A DNA stretch of 64,000 nucleotides. Source: Simiduia agarivorans SA1 = DSM 21679. GTDB taxonomy: Bacteria > Pseudomonadota > Gammaproteobacteria > Pseudomonadales > Cellvibrionaceae. Within the stretch, counting starts at the first letter, position 1. Every line of letters begins with the position of its first letter. The stretch lies in assembly GCF_000305785.2 (NCBI RefSeq), contig NC_018868.3, forward strand, positions 496,001 to 560,000, read 5' to 3'. Under the pieces are notes generated by a model, which worked only from the letters and a program-made list of their open reading frames with translations, was not told the DNA's origin and did not search any database. Shown here piece after piece: positions 1 to 10,700 of this stretch. The translations under genes were made by a program, and so were the position numbers.

Positions 1-1
1 C

Positions 2-130
2 TACCCCAATGTCAATGTGGTCGAAGAAATGGCCAATATGATCTCTGCGTCGCGCAGTTTTCAGGCCAACGTGGAAGTGATGAACTCTGCCAAGCAAATG
101 ATGCAGCGTGTTCTCACCATCGGACAGTAA
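2..130 (+). CDS. flgC: Flagellar basal-body rod protein FlgC, C-terminal fragment
   Basis: The last 42 codons of a rod protein are visible; the gene starts outside the window. The reading ([15 protein letters not shown], then [18 protein letters not shown]) is the typical C-terminal heptad helix of FlgB/FlgC/FlgF/FlgG rod proteins, and the NVNVVEEM form together with position directly before flgD identifies FlgC. It forms part of the proximal rod in the periplasm. flgD follows after 15 nt, so this is the same operon. Confidence 0.9.
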   Translation, partial: YPNVNVVEEMANMISASRSFQANVEVMNSAKQMMQRVLTIGQ

Positions 131-145
131 AGAATAGGTGTCGCT

Positions 146-856
146 ATGACTGGCATATCAACCACCGGCAACGTACTCGACCATCTGACTTCCACGTCAA
201 AATACGCGGAAGAACCGAAGACTAACGAATTGGGGCGGGCAGAATTCCTGAACCTGCTGATGGTCAAAATGCAGAACCAGGACCCACTCAATCCGCAGGA
301 TGATACTGCATTTATCGCTGAGTTGGCCCAGTTCAGTGAGCTCGAGGAAATTGAGAAGCTGAATAAGAACTTCTCTGGTTTTTCCGCGTCGATGATGTCG
401 AACCAGGCATTGCAAGCCTCATCGTTGGTCGGCCGCAAAGTGACCGTGCCGGGCGATGAGTCCTACCTGGCGATGAACGATGTCATCAGTGGCAGCGTGA
501 CGTTGCCCGCCACCACCACCGATTTGCAGGTGGATATTTATGGCGAAAATGGCTCATTGCTTGAGTCTGTGCCATTGGGACTGCAGACGCGCGGTGATGT
601 GGTGTTTCGCTGGGATGGCAAATTCATGGAGGTCAATGGCGAGTTGCTGGACTGGCAATCAGGCGAAGAGAACGGCCGTGCACCGGGTAAATACCGATTT
701 GAGGTCACCGCCAGTATCGATGGAGAGCCCACGCGGATCGAAACAGCCCTGAGTGCCAACGTCAATAGCGTTACCTTGGGGGCTGATGGAAAACTGACTT
801 TGAATTTAGCGGGCATTGGCCCGGTCGCCATGAGCGATGTGAAGCAATTTAACTGA
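146..856 (+). CDS. flgD: Flagellar hook assembly (cap) protein FlgD
   Basis: 236 residues. FlgD is the scaffold that caps the growing hook and is lost when hook assembly ends. The N-terminal part has the conserved export/cap segment (LGRAEFLNLLMVKMQNQDP near residues 27-47, then AFIAELAQFSELEEI). The middle and C-terminal parts have the FLGD Tudor-like and Ig-like pattern ending in GPVAMSDVKQF. It lies between flgC and flgE with a 14-nt gap to flgE. Length is normal for the family. Confidence 0.95.
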   Translation: MTGISTTGNVLDHLTSTSKYAEEPKTNELGRAEFLNLLMVKMQNQDPLNPQDDTAFIAELAQFSELEEIEKLNKNFSGFSASMMSNQALQASSLVGRKVTVPGDESYLAMNDVISGSVTLPATTTDLQVDIYGENGSLLESVPLGLQTRGDVVFRWDGKFMEVNGELLDWQSGEENGRAPGKYRFEVTASIDGEPTRIETALSANVNSVTLGADGKLTLNLAGIGPVAMSDVKQFN

Positions 857-870
857 GGCGGGAATAGATT

Positions 871-3333
871 ATGCCATTCAATACAGCACTCAGCGGCATC
901 CGTGCTGCCAATTCCGACCTGAAAATTACCGGCAATAACATTGCCAACGCAAGTACGGTAGGGTTTAAAAGTTCCCGTGCGGAGTTTGGCGATGTCTATG
1001 CCACCACGATTCTGGGCGCCGGTGTTAATACCATTGGTGGCGGAGTCCGATTGCAGGATGTGTCCCAGCAATTTTCCCAGGGCAATATCAGTTTTACTGA
1101 GAACGAGCTTGACCTCGCGATCAGCGGTGCGGGTTTCTTCATTCTGAATCAGAACGGCGATGCCTTCTATTCGCGGGCAGGCACCTTCTCGCTTGATAAA
1201 GACGGATATATTGTCAATAACGTTGACGCCCGACTGCAGGGGTTTGCAGCGGACATTAACGGAGTGGTAGGGGGGGTTATCGGTGATCTGCAGATCCAGA
1301 CCGGCAATCAGCCGCCGCGTCAGACTACTCTGGTGGAATCGGCGCTTAACCTGAATGCCAACGCGCCGGTATTACAACGCTCTGGCTCCACCCTGATAAC
1401 CGATGGCAATGCCATTGCCGTGACGCAGGTGGGCTTACAAAACGACACTACGTCCACGGCTAATTCAACCAGCTTTGCACTGCCGGGTGCCGGTTTTGAT
1501 TTCAATACCAACACCATTACTTTTGATGTCCAGATTGCCGGTGCGTCTTCGGGGAATAACGGCACCGTCAGTATCACGTTGAACACAGCCAATGGCGTTC
1601 CGGCCAATGTTAATAACTTCAATGATTTGCGTACGCTGGAAGGCGTTATTAACGGCCAGATCTTTTCGCCCACGCTACCGCAAACTGCAATCGACGTCAT
1701 CGCTGTTGCGGTGGATGACGGGGGTGGCAATTACCACCTTGAATTTCAGGCGCTGCAAAGCGGTGAGCCCGCCCAGGTGACGCTGACGAATGCCAGCGGC
1801 AATGCCGGTACCATCGGACTGGCAGGGGCTATTGGTGCGGGTACTATCCAGGACAATTCCGGTACCCCGGCAGTCACCAATGGCTATCCGCAACAGTCCA
1901 TCGATGTGGTCGGTCCGACCCAGACAATCACCTATACCAGCCCGGCCGGTTCCACCGCGTCGGAAATAGCATCGGAAATGAATGCGCTCGCCGGTGTCAC
2001 CGCCACGGCTACGTCAACAGCCTCCATTATTGCCGCGGGCTACAACAACAGCGCCGGCAACATGATTATTTCGCTGAATAACGTTCAGTTGACTGGTAAC
2101 GACCTGACAGCGCTTGAAGCCGAAATTAATAATCTGTCTTCTTCAACGCTGCCCGGCATCACTGCCCAGTTGGATCCTGTAACTGGGAACCTGCAGATTA
2201 CCTCGAGTATCGGTGACGATTTGCGGTTTACCATCTCGTCACCCAATGACGGTGACACGCTGGAAGTGCAGGGTAACCCGGCGGTGCCATCGCAAACACT
2301 CGAGGCGGATCCCTCCAACAACGGGGTGGGGGCCGGCAACAGCGATGCGGCGCTCAATGCGATCATGGTAGGCGGCGAAATCGATATCGTTTTGGACCAG
2401 GGTTATACACTGACCAATCCCAATCCGCCGGCCATCGGCCTGTACAGCCCCTTTACCGCTGGGACATTTCAGCCTTTTGTGATTAACCAGTTTGATCCAA
2501 CTGATCAGGGGACTTACAACCACGCGACATCGGTTACCGTGTATGACTCGCTGGGCAACAGTCATGTCATGACCCAGTACTTCGTGCGCCAGCCGTATGA
2601 TACGACGGATCCATTGACGTCACCCAACCACTGGCTGATGTACGTACAGATCGACGGCGAAGATGTGGGCGATCCGGATACCACATTGCCGCCGCCCGGC
2701 AATCTTTTGCCGACCCAGGCCTCATTCAATCTGCATTTCAACTCAAACGGCAGTCTGGACCCGCTCTTGAGCGACGATATTCTGGTGTCGAACTGGGTGC
2801 CGTTGGACCGTAATGGCAATCCTAACGGCGCTTTACCGCCCTTGAATGTATTGCAGGGCGGAGCCTTGCCGGTGGTTGAGCCGCCAACCAGCAGTAACTT
2901 CGAGATCGATATGGTGGGAACCACCCAGTTTGGCAGTGACTTTGCCGTGAATAACGTCGATCAGAACGGCTACGCCACTGGCCGGTTGTCCGGTATTAAC
3001 ATTGATGATGGCGGTGTGATCTTTGCTCGTTTCACCAATGGTGAGGCGCAGGTACTGGGTCAGCTGGGGATTGCCGATTTCGCCAATGTGCAGGGCCTTC
3101 AGCCGGTTGGAGACACCATGTGGGCGGAGAACTTTGAATCGGGCATTCCCCAAATAGGCACGCCTGGCACGGCTGCCTTGGGCGCGATTAATGCGGGCGC
3201 ACTGGAAGACTCCAATGTGGATCTTTCGCAACAGCTGGTGAATCTGATTATCGCGCAGCGCAACTTCCAGGCCAGCGCGAAAACCATCGAGACTGCCGAC
3301 ACCGTCACTCAAACCATCATCAATATCCGTTAA
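871..3333 (+). CDS. flgE: Flagellar hook protein FlgE, enlarged
   Basis: 820 residues, roughly twice the usual 400-460 for FlgE. The N-terminus (MPFNTALSGIRAANSDLKI, then NNIANASTVGFKSSRAEF) and the C-terminus (SNVDLSQQLVNLIIAQRNFQ) are classic hook D0/D1 sequences. The extra length is a central insertion, about residues 190-520, with beta-rich modules: one around the FDVQIAG segment near residue 214 and one from ITSSIGDDL near 442 to VGGEIDIVLDQGYTL near 500. Both have recognisable counterparts in FlgK of this window. A hairpin follows the stop codon, so flgCDE probably ends a transcript here. Confidence 0.93.
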   Translation: MPFNTALSGIRAANSDLKITGNNIANASTVGFKSSRAEFGDVYATTILGAGVNTIGGGVRLQDVSQQFSQGNISFTENELDLAISGAGFFILNQNGDAFYSRAGTFSLDKDGYIVNNVDARLQGFAADINGVVGGVIGDLQIQTGNQPPRQTTLVESALNLNANAPVLQRSGSTLITDGNAIAVTQVGLQNDTTSTANSTSFALPGAGFDFNTNTITFDVQIAGASSGNNGTVSITLNTANGVPANVNNFNDLRTLEGVINGQIFSPTLPQTAIDVIAVAVDDGGGNYHLEFQALQSGEPAQVTLTNASGNAGTIGLAGAIGAGTIQDNSGTPAVTNGYPQQSIDVVGPTQTITYTSPAGSTASEIASEMNALAGVTATATSTASIIAAGYNNSAGNMIISLNNVQLTGNDLTALEAEINNLSSSTLPGITAQLDPVTGNLQITSSIGDDLRFTISSPNDGDTLEVQGNPAVPSQTLEADPSNNGVGAGNSDAALNAIMVGGEIDIVLDQGYTLTNPNPPAIGLYSPFTAGTFQPFVINQFDPTDQGTYNHATSVTVYDSLGNSHVMTQYFVRQPYDTTDPLTSPNHWLMYVQIDGEDVGDPDTTLPPPGNLLPTQASFNLHFNSNGSLDPLLSDDILVSNWVPLDRNGNPNGALPPLNVLQGGALPVVEPPTSSNFEIDMVGTTQFGSDFAVNNVDQNGYATGRLSGINIDDGGVIFARFTNGEAQVLGQLGIADFANVQGLQPVGDTMWAENFESGIPQIGTPGTAALGAINAGALEDSNVDLSQQLVNLIIAQRNFQASAKTIETADTVTQTIINIR

Positions 3334-3342
3334 TTGATTTAT

Positions 3343-3370
3343 GCCCCGCCTGTGCGCGGGGCTGTTCTTT
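3343..3370 (+). terminator. Hairpin after flgE
   Basis: GCCCCGC (3343-3349) pairs with GCGGGGC (3356-3362) around a 6-nt loop and is followed by a T-rich stretch (TGTTCTTT). It is a plausible intrinsic terminator or attenuator between flgE and the sigma-54 promoter of flgF. Confidence 0.55.
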
Positions 3371-3384
3371 CCCCGCTTTAACCT

Positions 3385-3400
3385 TGGCATTGTCCTTGCA
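3385..3400 (+). promoter_or_regulatory. Sigma-54 promoter of flgF-L
   Basis: TGGCATTGTCCTTGCA has the -24 GG and -12 GC elements at the correct 12-nt phase and agrees with TGGCACG-N4-TTGCW at most positions. It lies about 50 nt upstream of flgF, just after the flgE hairpin, and would drive flgFGHIJKL. Confidence 0.75.
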
Positions 3401-3451
3401 GTACTAATAACAGACGTTTAGGCCGACTGTTTTTTGGCTCTGGGAGGCATG

Positions 3452-4195
3452 ATGGACAAGGCTCTATATCTGGCAATGACTGGCGCGAAGCACAATATGC
3501 GCGCGCAGACTGCCCATTCCAATAATCTGGCAAACATAAACAGCACCGGGTTTAAGGCTGACTTTGCCCAGGCCCGGGCCATGCCGGTGTTTTATGGTGA
3601 AACACATCCTACCCGAGCGTATGCGCTGACGGAAAATCCGGCATCTGATTTTTCTGCCGGCGCGATGCACGAAACTGGCAGAGAATTGGATGTTGCCATC
3701 AATGGCGCCGGTTTCTTTGCTGTGCAATTGCCAACCGGCGAAGAAGTCTACACAAGGGCGGGTGAATTTCAGATTGATGCCGAAGGCGTACTGCGCAATG
3801 GCGAAGGGTTGGCTGTGCTGGGCAACGGCGGCCCGATTACCATTCCGCCACAGGAAAAAGTCGAAATCGGATTGGATGGCAGTATATCCGTCATCAATGC
3901 CGGTGAGGGGCCGCAAACGCCTGCCCAACTCGACCGTTTACGATTGGTAAACCCGGATTTAGCTAACCTGGAAAAAAATCCACAGGGTTATTTTGTGACC
4001 CGCGATGGCAATGTGCCTCCCGAGGACGCCAACATCACCGTCACGTCCGGGTTTCTGGAGACGAGTAACGTCAATGCAGTCAATGAATTTACTCAGGTAT
4101 TGAGCTTGTCCCGTCAATACGAATTGCAAGTAAAAATGATGAGTACCGTACAGGGGAACTCGGAAGCCAGTGCACGCATGTTGCAAATTGGCTAA
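3452..4195 (+). CDS. flgF: Flagellar basal-body rod protein FlgF
   Basis: Rod protein of 247 residues from the chosen ATG. The start MDKALYLAMTGAKHNM is the standard FlgF N-terminus and is preceded by GGGAGG (3442-3447); an ATG at 3449 and a TTG at 3434 are in frame but too close to, or upstream of, this ribosome binding site. The N-terminal rod motif (NNLANINSTGFKADFAQ), central GAGFFAVQ and the C-terminal SNVNAVNEFTQVLSLSRQYE segment are all present. It is the first gene of the sigma-54-driven flgF-L operon. Confidence 0.93.
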   Translation: MDKALYLAMTGAKHNMRAQTAHSNNLANINSTGFKADFAQARAMPVFYGETHPTRAYALTENPASDFSAGAMHETGRELDVAINGAGFFAVQLPTGEEVYTRAGEFQIDAEGVLRNGEGLAVLGNGGPITIPPQEKVEIGLDGSISVINAGEGPQTPAQLDRLRLVNPDLANLEKNPQGYFVTRDGNVPPEDANITVTSGFLETSNVNAVNEFTQVLSLSRQYELQVKMMSTVQGNSEASARMLQIG

Positions 4196-4224
4196 AGATA
4201 CCGGTAGTCGGTAGGGAGAAAACC

Positions 4225-5010
4225 ATGCATTCAGCACTATACGTGAGCAAGACCGGCCTCAGCGCCCATGATAAGCAGCTCACCACGATTTCCAACAACC
4301 TGTCCAATGCCTCCACGGTGGGTTATAAGCGTGATCGGGCGGTCTTTGAGGATCTGCTGTATCAGATCCAGCGTCAGCCAGGCGCGCAAACCACGCAAGA
4401 CACCCAGCTGCCCTCGGGCTTGCAATTGGGCACCGGCGTGCGGGTGGTGGGCACTCAGAAACAATTTACCACCGGCAGCCTGCAAGTGACTGACCAATCC
4501 CTGGATGTGGCTATTAATGGCCGCGGATTCCTTCAGATTCTGAGACCGGATGGCACTATCTCATATTCCAGGAATGGCCAGTTACACCTCAATGCAGATG
4601 GCCAGCTGGTGAATGCCAATGGCCTGCTGCTGGAACCTGCCATCACTATTCCCGATGATGCCAATCGTATCACCATCGGCACTGATGGCGTAGTGAACGT
4701 GTTTGTACCGGGTGACCCCAACCCTCAGCAGGTGGGCGATATTCAGTTGGTGGACTTTATTAACCCCGCAGGCCTTGAGGCCATCGGTGGCAATCTGTTC
4801 CTCGAGACAGCCGCCAGCGGTAATCCACAGCCGGGCACGCCGGGCGAAAACGGTTTGGGTGAAGTGTTACAGGGTACTTTGGAAAATTCCAACGTCGATA
4901 TCGTGGAAGAAATGGTCAATATGATCACCACCCAACGTGCCTATGAAATGAACTCAAAAGTCGTGTCCACTGCGGATCAGATGTTGCAGTTCATTACCCA
5001 GAGTCTGTAG
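4225..5010 (+). CDS. flgG: Flagellar distal rod protein FlgG
   Basis: 261 residues, the usual FlgG length. The sequence has MHSALYVSKTGLSAHDKQL, NNLSNASTVGYKRDRAVFED, GRGFLQI and the C-terminal SNVDIVEEMVNMITTQRAYEMN, all typical of the distal rod protein. It begins 29 nt after flgF with a GGGAGAAAA ribosome binding site, and flgH follows immediately. Confidence 0.95.
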   Translation: MHSALYVSKTGLSAHDKQLTTISNNLSNASTVGYKRDRAVFEDLLYQIQRQPGAQTTQDTQLPSGLQLGTGVRVVGTQKQFTTGSLQVTDQSLDVAINGRGFLQILRPDGTISYSRNGQLHLNADGQLVNANGLLLEPAITIPDDANRITIGTDGVVNVFVPGDPNPQQVGDIQLVDFINPAGLEAIGGNLFLETAASGNPQPGTPGENGLGEVLQGTLENSNVDIVEEMVNMITTQRAYEMNSKVVSTADQMLQFITQSL

Positions 5011-5019
5011 GTGAGCGCT

Positions 5020-5703
5020 ATGGTTAATCGATTCCTTAACACCGTGTTGGTGCTGACGCTGTTGGCGACAAGCGCCGCCTGTACCGTTCAGGCGCCGCCA
5101 AAACAAAATGATCCGTTTTATGCACCGGTGATGACCCATACACCACCCGCACCGGTACCGGAAAGCGGGTCTCTGTACCGCGGTGATTACAGTCTCAGCT
5201 TTTTTGATGACCGCAAGGCCACGCGTGTGGGCGATATCATCACCATTGTGCTGTCGGAACGAACCGTCGGCAGTAAAAGCTCCGGCGTGTCGGTTAAGAA
5301 GGAGTCGGACAACAGTTTTTCGGGCACCATACTGGGTCGAACACCCATGGCCGGTGGCTTTACGTTAGATACCGAAACGCAGCACGACCGGGATTTTTCC
5401 GGTGAATCCGACGCCGACCAGAGCAATAGCCTGCAAGGCAATATCACCGCTACCGTCACCGACGTATTACCCAATGGCAATCTGGTGATACGCGGCGAAA
5501 AATGGATCACGCTCAATAAAGGTGAAGAGTTTATCCGGGTCAGTGGCATCGTCCGGCGAGAGGATATCGGGCTGGACAACAGCGTCGAATCCACGCGTCT
5601 GGCCAATGCCCGCCTGAGTTATGCCGGCACCGGTGCTCTGGCTGACTCCGGTGAAATGGGCTGGCTGCAGAAATTCTTTAACTCCGGGGTGTGGCCGCTA
5701 TGA
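5020..5703 (+). CDS. flgH: Flagellar L-ring lipoprotein FlgH
   Basis: 227 residues from ATG 5020; AGGTGA at 5009-5014 is well spaced for this start, while an in-frame GTG at 5011 directly abuts the flgG stop. A lipoprotein signal is visible: hydrophobic [13 protein letters not shown] with the modified Cys at about residue 21. FlgH forms the outer-membrane L ring bushing. The conserved [14 protein letters not shown] and [21 protein letters not shown] segments support the call. It overlaps flgI by 4 nt (ATGA). Confidence 0.95.
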   Translation: MVNRFLNTVLVLTLLATSAACTVQAPPKQNDPFYAPVMTHTPPAPVPESGSLYRGDYSLSFFDDRKATRVGDIITIVLSERTVGSKSSGVSVKKESDNSFSGTILGRTPMAGGFTLDTETQHDRDFSGESDADQSNSLQGNITATVTDVLPNGNLVIRGEKWITLNKGEEFIRVSGIVRREDIGLDNSVESTRLANARLSYAGTGALADSGEMGWLQKFFNSGVWPL

Positions 5704-6794
5704 GACTACTACTTGCCTTATTACTGCTGCTAGGGATGCAGTCAAGTTACGCTGAGCGGGTGAAAGACATAGCATCAGTTGAGGGCGTGAGGAGTAATCA
5801 GCTCGTGGGCTATGGCCTGGTGGTTGGTTTGAACGGTACAGGTGATCAAACCAATCAGACACCGTTTACGGTGCAATCCTTCCAGAATATGTTGAATCAA
5901 TTTGGCATCGCCTTGCCCCCGGGCATCAAGCTGCAGCTTAAAAATATCGCCGCAGTGACGGTGCATGCGGATATGCCCGCGTTTTCAAAGCCAGGGCAAA
6001 CACTGGATGTCACTGTGTCCTCCATTGGTAACGCCAAAAGCCTGCGCGGTGGCTCGCTGATCATGACGCCATTGAAAGGGATCGACGGGAAAATTTACGC
6101 CATCGCGCAAGGTAATCTGGTTGTCGGCGGGTTTGGTTCCGAAGGGATAGATGGGTCCAAAGTCACCGTCAATGTGCCAAGTGTCGGCCGGATCCCGGGC
6201 GGTGCCCTGGTAGAAAAAGAAGTCCCTACTGCATTCGACAATGGCAAGGCCATTGTATTCAATTTGCACCGGGCCGACTTCACCACAGCCAAACGGTTAG
6301 CCGAGAGTATCAATAATAAACTGGGTCCGGATGTGGCTTCGCCGATTGATGCCGTATCGGTTTCAGTAAAAGCACCGCTGGATGCCGCCCAACGCGTCAA
6401 TTACCTGTCGCTGTTGGAAAATATTGACGTCGTGCCTGGGGAAGAGCCGGCAAGGGTCGTGATCAACTCCCGTACCGGCACCATCGTGGTCGGGCAGCAT
6501 GTGCGCGTTTCGCCGGTGGCTGTGACCCATGGCAGCCTGACGGTTACGGTGTCGGAAGCCATACAAGTCAGTCAGCCCAATGCCCTGGGGGGCGGGCAGA
6601 CCGTGGTGGTCCCGCAAAGTAACGTCAATGTGGAGGAAGACATAAACCCCATGTTCAAATTTGACGCCGGAACCAGCCTCGATGACATCGTCAGAGCCGT
6701 CAATCAGGTCGGCGCTGCGCCCGGTGATTTGATGGCAATACTTGAAGCGCTTAAACAGTCCGGTGCACTGCGCGCAGAACTGATCGTGATCTAG
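5700..6794 (+). CDS. flgI: Flagellar P-ring protein FlgI
   Basis: 364 residues from ATG 5700, which overlaps the flgH stop in an ATGA; a GTG at 5691 is in frame but less likely. A Sec signal peptide ([16 protein letters not shown]) precedes the mature start [13 protein letters not shown]. Conserved FlgI segments include [37 protein letters not shown] and the C-terminal [20 protein letters not shown]. It forms the periplasmic peptidoglycan-level P ring. Confidence 0.96.
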   Translation: MRLLLALLLLLGMQSSYAERVKDIASVEGVRSNQLVGYGLVVGLNGTGDQTNQTPFTVQSFQNMLNQFGIALPPGIKLQLKNIAAVTVHADMPAFSKPGQTLDVTVSSIGNAKSLRGGSLIMTPLKGIDGKIYAIAQGNLVVGGFGSEGIDGSKVTVNVPSVGRIPGGALVEKEVPTAFDNGKAIVFNLHRADFTTAKRLAESINNKLGPDVASPIDAVSVSVKAPLDAAQRVNYLSLLENIDVVPGEEPARVVINSRTGTIVVGQHVRVSPVAVTHGSLTVTVSEAIQVSQPNALGGGQTVVVPQSNVNVEEDINPMFKFDAGTSLDDIVRAVNQVGAAPGDLMAILEALKQSGALRAELIVI

Positions 6795-6802
6795 GGGGCG
6801 CC

Positions 6803-7708
6803 ATGGGTCCGGATATTTCATTTCGCGATAATTTCACCGATCTCAATAGCCTCGATGCGGTCAAAAAAGCGGGCAGAAAAGGCGACAAGCAAGCGCTGCG
6901 CGAGGTGGCCCGCCAGTTTGAGGCGATGTTTGTTCAACAAATGCTGAAAACCATGCGCGCTACCGAAGACGTATTTGCCGAAGGTAACTTCACCCAGTCC
7001 AGCGAAATGAAGTTCCACCGTGACTTGCTGGACCAGCAAATGTCTCTGCAGTTGACTAAAGGTCGGGGCATGGGGCTGGCGGAAGTGTTGTACAGAGAGT
7101 TGGATCGTAGTTACGGCAAGATGTTGCCGCAGGCCGGCAAGTCGTCCACAGGAATTTCTGCAGCCGAATCTTCGCCGAAGACCATTGCCCCGGCAACAGC
7201 TGCCACCATCGACACTGAAACTACGAAGCCGGCAGACAAGGACGGTTTCATCGACCGGATTTTTGAACAAGCCAGGCAGGCTGCAGAAAAACTGGGTGTT
7301 GCCGTTGAGGGGATTCTCGCTCAGGCGGCGTTGGAAACCGGTTGGGGCAGGGCCGTCATTCATAACGAAAAGGGTGAAAGCTCCAACAACCTGTTCAATA
7401 TAAAAGCCGGTGGTGACTGGCAAGGCGATGTGGTATCGCGTAGGGTCAAAGAATTCCGGGGCGAAGAGGCTTATCAGGAACAGGCCCAATTTCGTGATTA
7501 TCCGGATCTTACCGCGGCTTTTGAAGATCTGGTCCAGTTCTTGTCCAAACCGCGATACCAGCATGCAGTCAATACCGGATCGGCGGCCCATTACGGGCAG
7601 GCGCTGCAGCAAGCCGGCTACGCAACAGATCCCCACTATGCAGAAAAGATCGCCCGCATTGCTACCGATCCGGAATTCAAGCAAGCAGTGGCCCGCAATT
7701 TGCTTTAA
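6803..7708 (+). CDS. flgJ: FlgJ: rod cap and peptidoglycan hydrolase
   Basis: 301 residues with two domains. Residues about 25-105 form the rod-binding domain (REVARQFEAMFVQQMLKTMR). Residues about 145-300 are a glucosaminidase domain with the catalytic-Glu segment AQAALETGWGRAVI and the conserved NLFNIKAGGDW. The linker between them is Ala/Thr-rich. The protein caps the growing rod and opens the cell wall for it. It starts 8 nt after flgI. Confidence 0.95.
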   Translation: MGPDISFRDNFTDLNSLDAVKKAGRKGDKQALREVARQFEAMFVQQMLKTMRATEDVFAEGNFTQSSEMKFHRDLLDQQMSLQLTKGRGMGLAEVLYRELDRSYGKMLPQAGKSSTGISAAESSPKTIAPATAATIDTETTKPADKDGFIDRIFEQARQAAEKLGVAVEGILAQAALETGWGRAVIHNEKGESSNNLFNIKAGGDWQGDVVSRRVKEFRGEEAYQEQAQFRDYPDLTAAFEDLVQFLSKPRYQHAVNTGSAAHYGQALQQAGYATDPHYAEKIARIATDPEFKQAVARNLL

Positions 7709-7777
7709 ATGAAGATGAAACGTGGCGTTTGTCAGATTGACGCTTGCCACACATTTAGCTTCAGTGGCGATTAACTT

Positions 7778-10700
7778 ATGGCAGATTTACTTGGCATCAG
7801 CATCAGTGGCCTACGCTTCAGTCAGGCAGCGCTTAAAACCACCAGCCATAACATTACCAATGCTGATACCGCGGGCTATTCGCGGCAGCGGGCGCTGGCC
7901 GGTACCAATGGCGCGACCTTTCTCGGGGGCAGTTATGCAGGCAACGGTGTTAATCTGCAAACCATTGAGCGGGTTGCCAGTCAGTTCGCCATCGATCAGC
8001 TGCGCACCGACACCACGCTGTTCAATGAGCTGGAAACATTTAATGACAGCATCCGGCAAATAGACTCGCTGTTGTCAGATCCGGCTACCGGTGTGGCTAC
8101 GGCGATGCAGAGCTTTTTTGCGTCTGTGCAGAATGGTGCGAATGACCCCACGTCCATTCCCAGCCGTCAGCTGATTGTCAGCGAGGCGGAAAATCTCGCT
8201 ACGCGTTTCAATACGCTGTACGACCGGCTAGACGCCATCAATATCGGGGTCAGTCAGCAATTGAATACTGCGATTTCACAGATCAATTCACTGACCACCG
8301 TGATTGCAGATCTTAACGACAAGATCGCGCTCGCAGTGGGACAGGGGCAGGGCGCACAACCTAATGATCTGCTTGACCAACGTGATGAAGCCTTGCGTCA
8401 GTTGGCAGAGTTCGTTTCAGTCAGCACGTTTCAGCAGGACGGCAGCCAAATCAATGTGTTGGTGGGGAATGGGCAACCGTTGGTGGTTGGCAACCAGTCC
8501 CGCCAGTTACGGCTGGAAGATGGCCTGTTTGATGCTTCCAAGTCCGACATTATTTTTGACGGAGAAAAAGGTGCCCAACGGATCACCGATCTGATTTCCG
8601 GTGGTCAGCTAGGCGGTTTGTTGACCTTTCGTTCGCAGGTGCTGGATCCGACCATTAACGAACTGGGCCGTTTGGCAATCGTATTGGGGGAGAGTTTCAA
8701 CGAAGTGCATTCCCAGGGCGTAGACTTAAACAGCCTGTATGGTAAACAGTTTTTTGCCGATGCAAACCACCCGGATTATCTCAGTACCCGGATCAAAGGC
8801 AGTGCCAATAATGCACTGCCGGACGACCGGCGCTTGTCCCTGCAAATCACCGATGTGAGACAGATGACCGCCTCAGATTACGAGCTGTCTATCACCTCAA
8901 ACGGTGTGTATACGGTTACCCGTCTTTCCGATGGTGTGGTGTCCGAACAGGGAATCATGGGTAGCACCTTTCCTTATTCTGTGGAGTTTGACGGCTTGAC
9001 CCTCAGTTTCGAGGGGGGCAGTTTTCGTTCTGGTGACAAGTTCCTGATACAACCCTCTCGCCAAGGCGCGAGAACCTTCAATAACGAAATCTCCCGCACG
9101 GAAGATATCGCTTTCGGTTCTCCTCTGCTAACAGACATGAGTCTGAGCAATAAGGGCTCGGGTGAGATTTCCGCGGGCGAAGTCCTGGCGACAAGGGATG
9201 CAAACGGCGATTTGTTGCCTTTGTTTGCCAATCAGGGCAAGTTTTCGCCGCCGTTAATCGTCAAATTCACATCGCCCACAAGCTACGACATTCTGGACAA
9301 TTCTGATCCGGGTAACCCGGTTCAGTTGGATCCGCCCTTGCGCAATCAGCGTTATGTCCCCGGGTTATCCAATTCACTGTTTGGTACCGATCCCGGCGCG
9401 ACCCAGGCCAGTACAAATGGTCGCGCAATCGGGTTGCCGGCCGGTAGCACCCCATTATTACAAGCGGCACTTAAACCCACGGGTGCGGCGCTGCCTAACT
9501 ATGCGGTGACAGATTTCTCCGGTTCGGCAAATCAGTTTGCATTTGATGTAGTGGTGTCCAATACACTCAATGGCGCATCTGACGGCACATTTACGGTATT
9601 GATTAACAGCCCGGGGATCGTCGATAACGCTACGCTTTTGGCGGATATTAACGATGACCTCGCGTCCACCGCAGCTGAGGCGTATATAGACGAGAACGGG
9701 GAGCTGGCATTCCGGCTCCGGTCCATGGGTTACGGTGATATTACGCTGCAAAACTATGATGCCGATCCCGATGGGGGATTGGATCCAGCGCCGGCGGGGC
9801 AGGCGAACAACCTGTTAGGGTTTAATGTTGAGGGCGCCAGTTTTACCACGGTGGGCGGATCAAGTGGTGTCAGTGGCCAGGGTGTTGTGGGTAACCGTTA
9901 CCCGGCTGAAATATTGCGGGTGATTCACACCAGCCCGACAACCGGGCAGCCGGTAACGCAGCAGATTACCACCAGCCAGAATGGCAGCGCCCGTTTACTC
10001 GCCAGTAGCCTGTCGAATATCCCGGGCGTGACGGCGAATGCCCATACCAGCGCATTATTGGATAACTTCAACCTGAGCCTGGCTGAGCCGTTACAAATAA
10101 CGCTGAACGGTGAAAGTCTGTTGCCTTACACCACAAACCCGGTCACCGGCCAGCTGGAACTGGATCCGGCCATCCCGGATCCGGCGTCAGACCTCGTTGG
10201 TTTTTTAACCTTTGTCGCCAAACAGGTTAACGACAATACCACCCTCGATCAGAGTGGCACTTACGCGCAGGTCACTGTAGACCAGGCGACGGGCAGAGCC
10301 GGCTTAAGGATAATTTCCAGTCTGGGCGATGATCTGGATGTCCGGCTTACCGCTCAGCCGGGCGAATACATGGATGTGGGCGATGGCACTAATCCTCAGG
10401 TTCGCATCACTGCTAATGGTCCCGCGGTACAGACCGGTGTGGTCATTGGTGGCCGGGTCGATGTGACCTTGGCTGACGGTTACCGGCTGGAAACCTTGCC
10501 CACCGTCAGTCAGTTGTTTGGCAATAGCCAGGCTGTGGATTTCCAACAAAGTAACTACTGGGGTATTCAGGCCAGTATTGATGGCAGCCCGCAAACGGGT
10601 GACACATTTACGCTCGACTTTAATCAGAATGCCACGGCCGATAATCGCAATGCGCTCGATCTGGTCGATCTGGAACTGGAGAAAACCATCGATGGGGGCA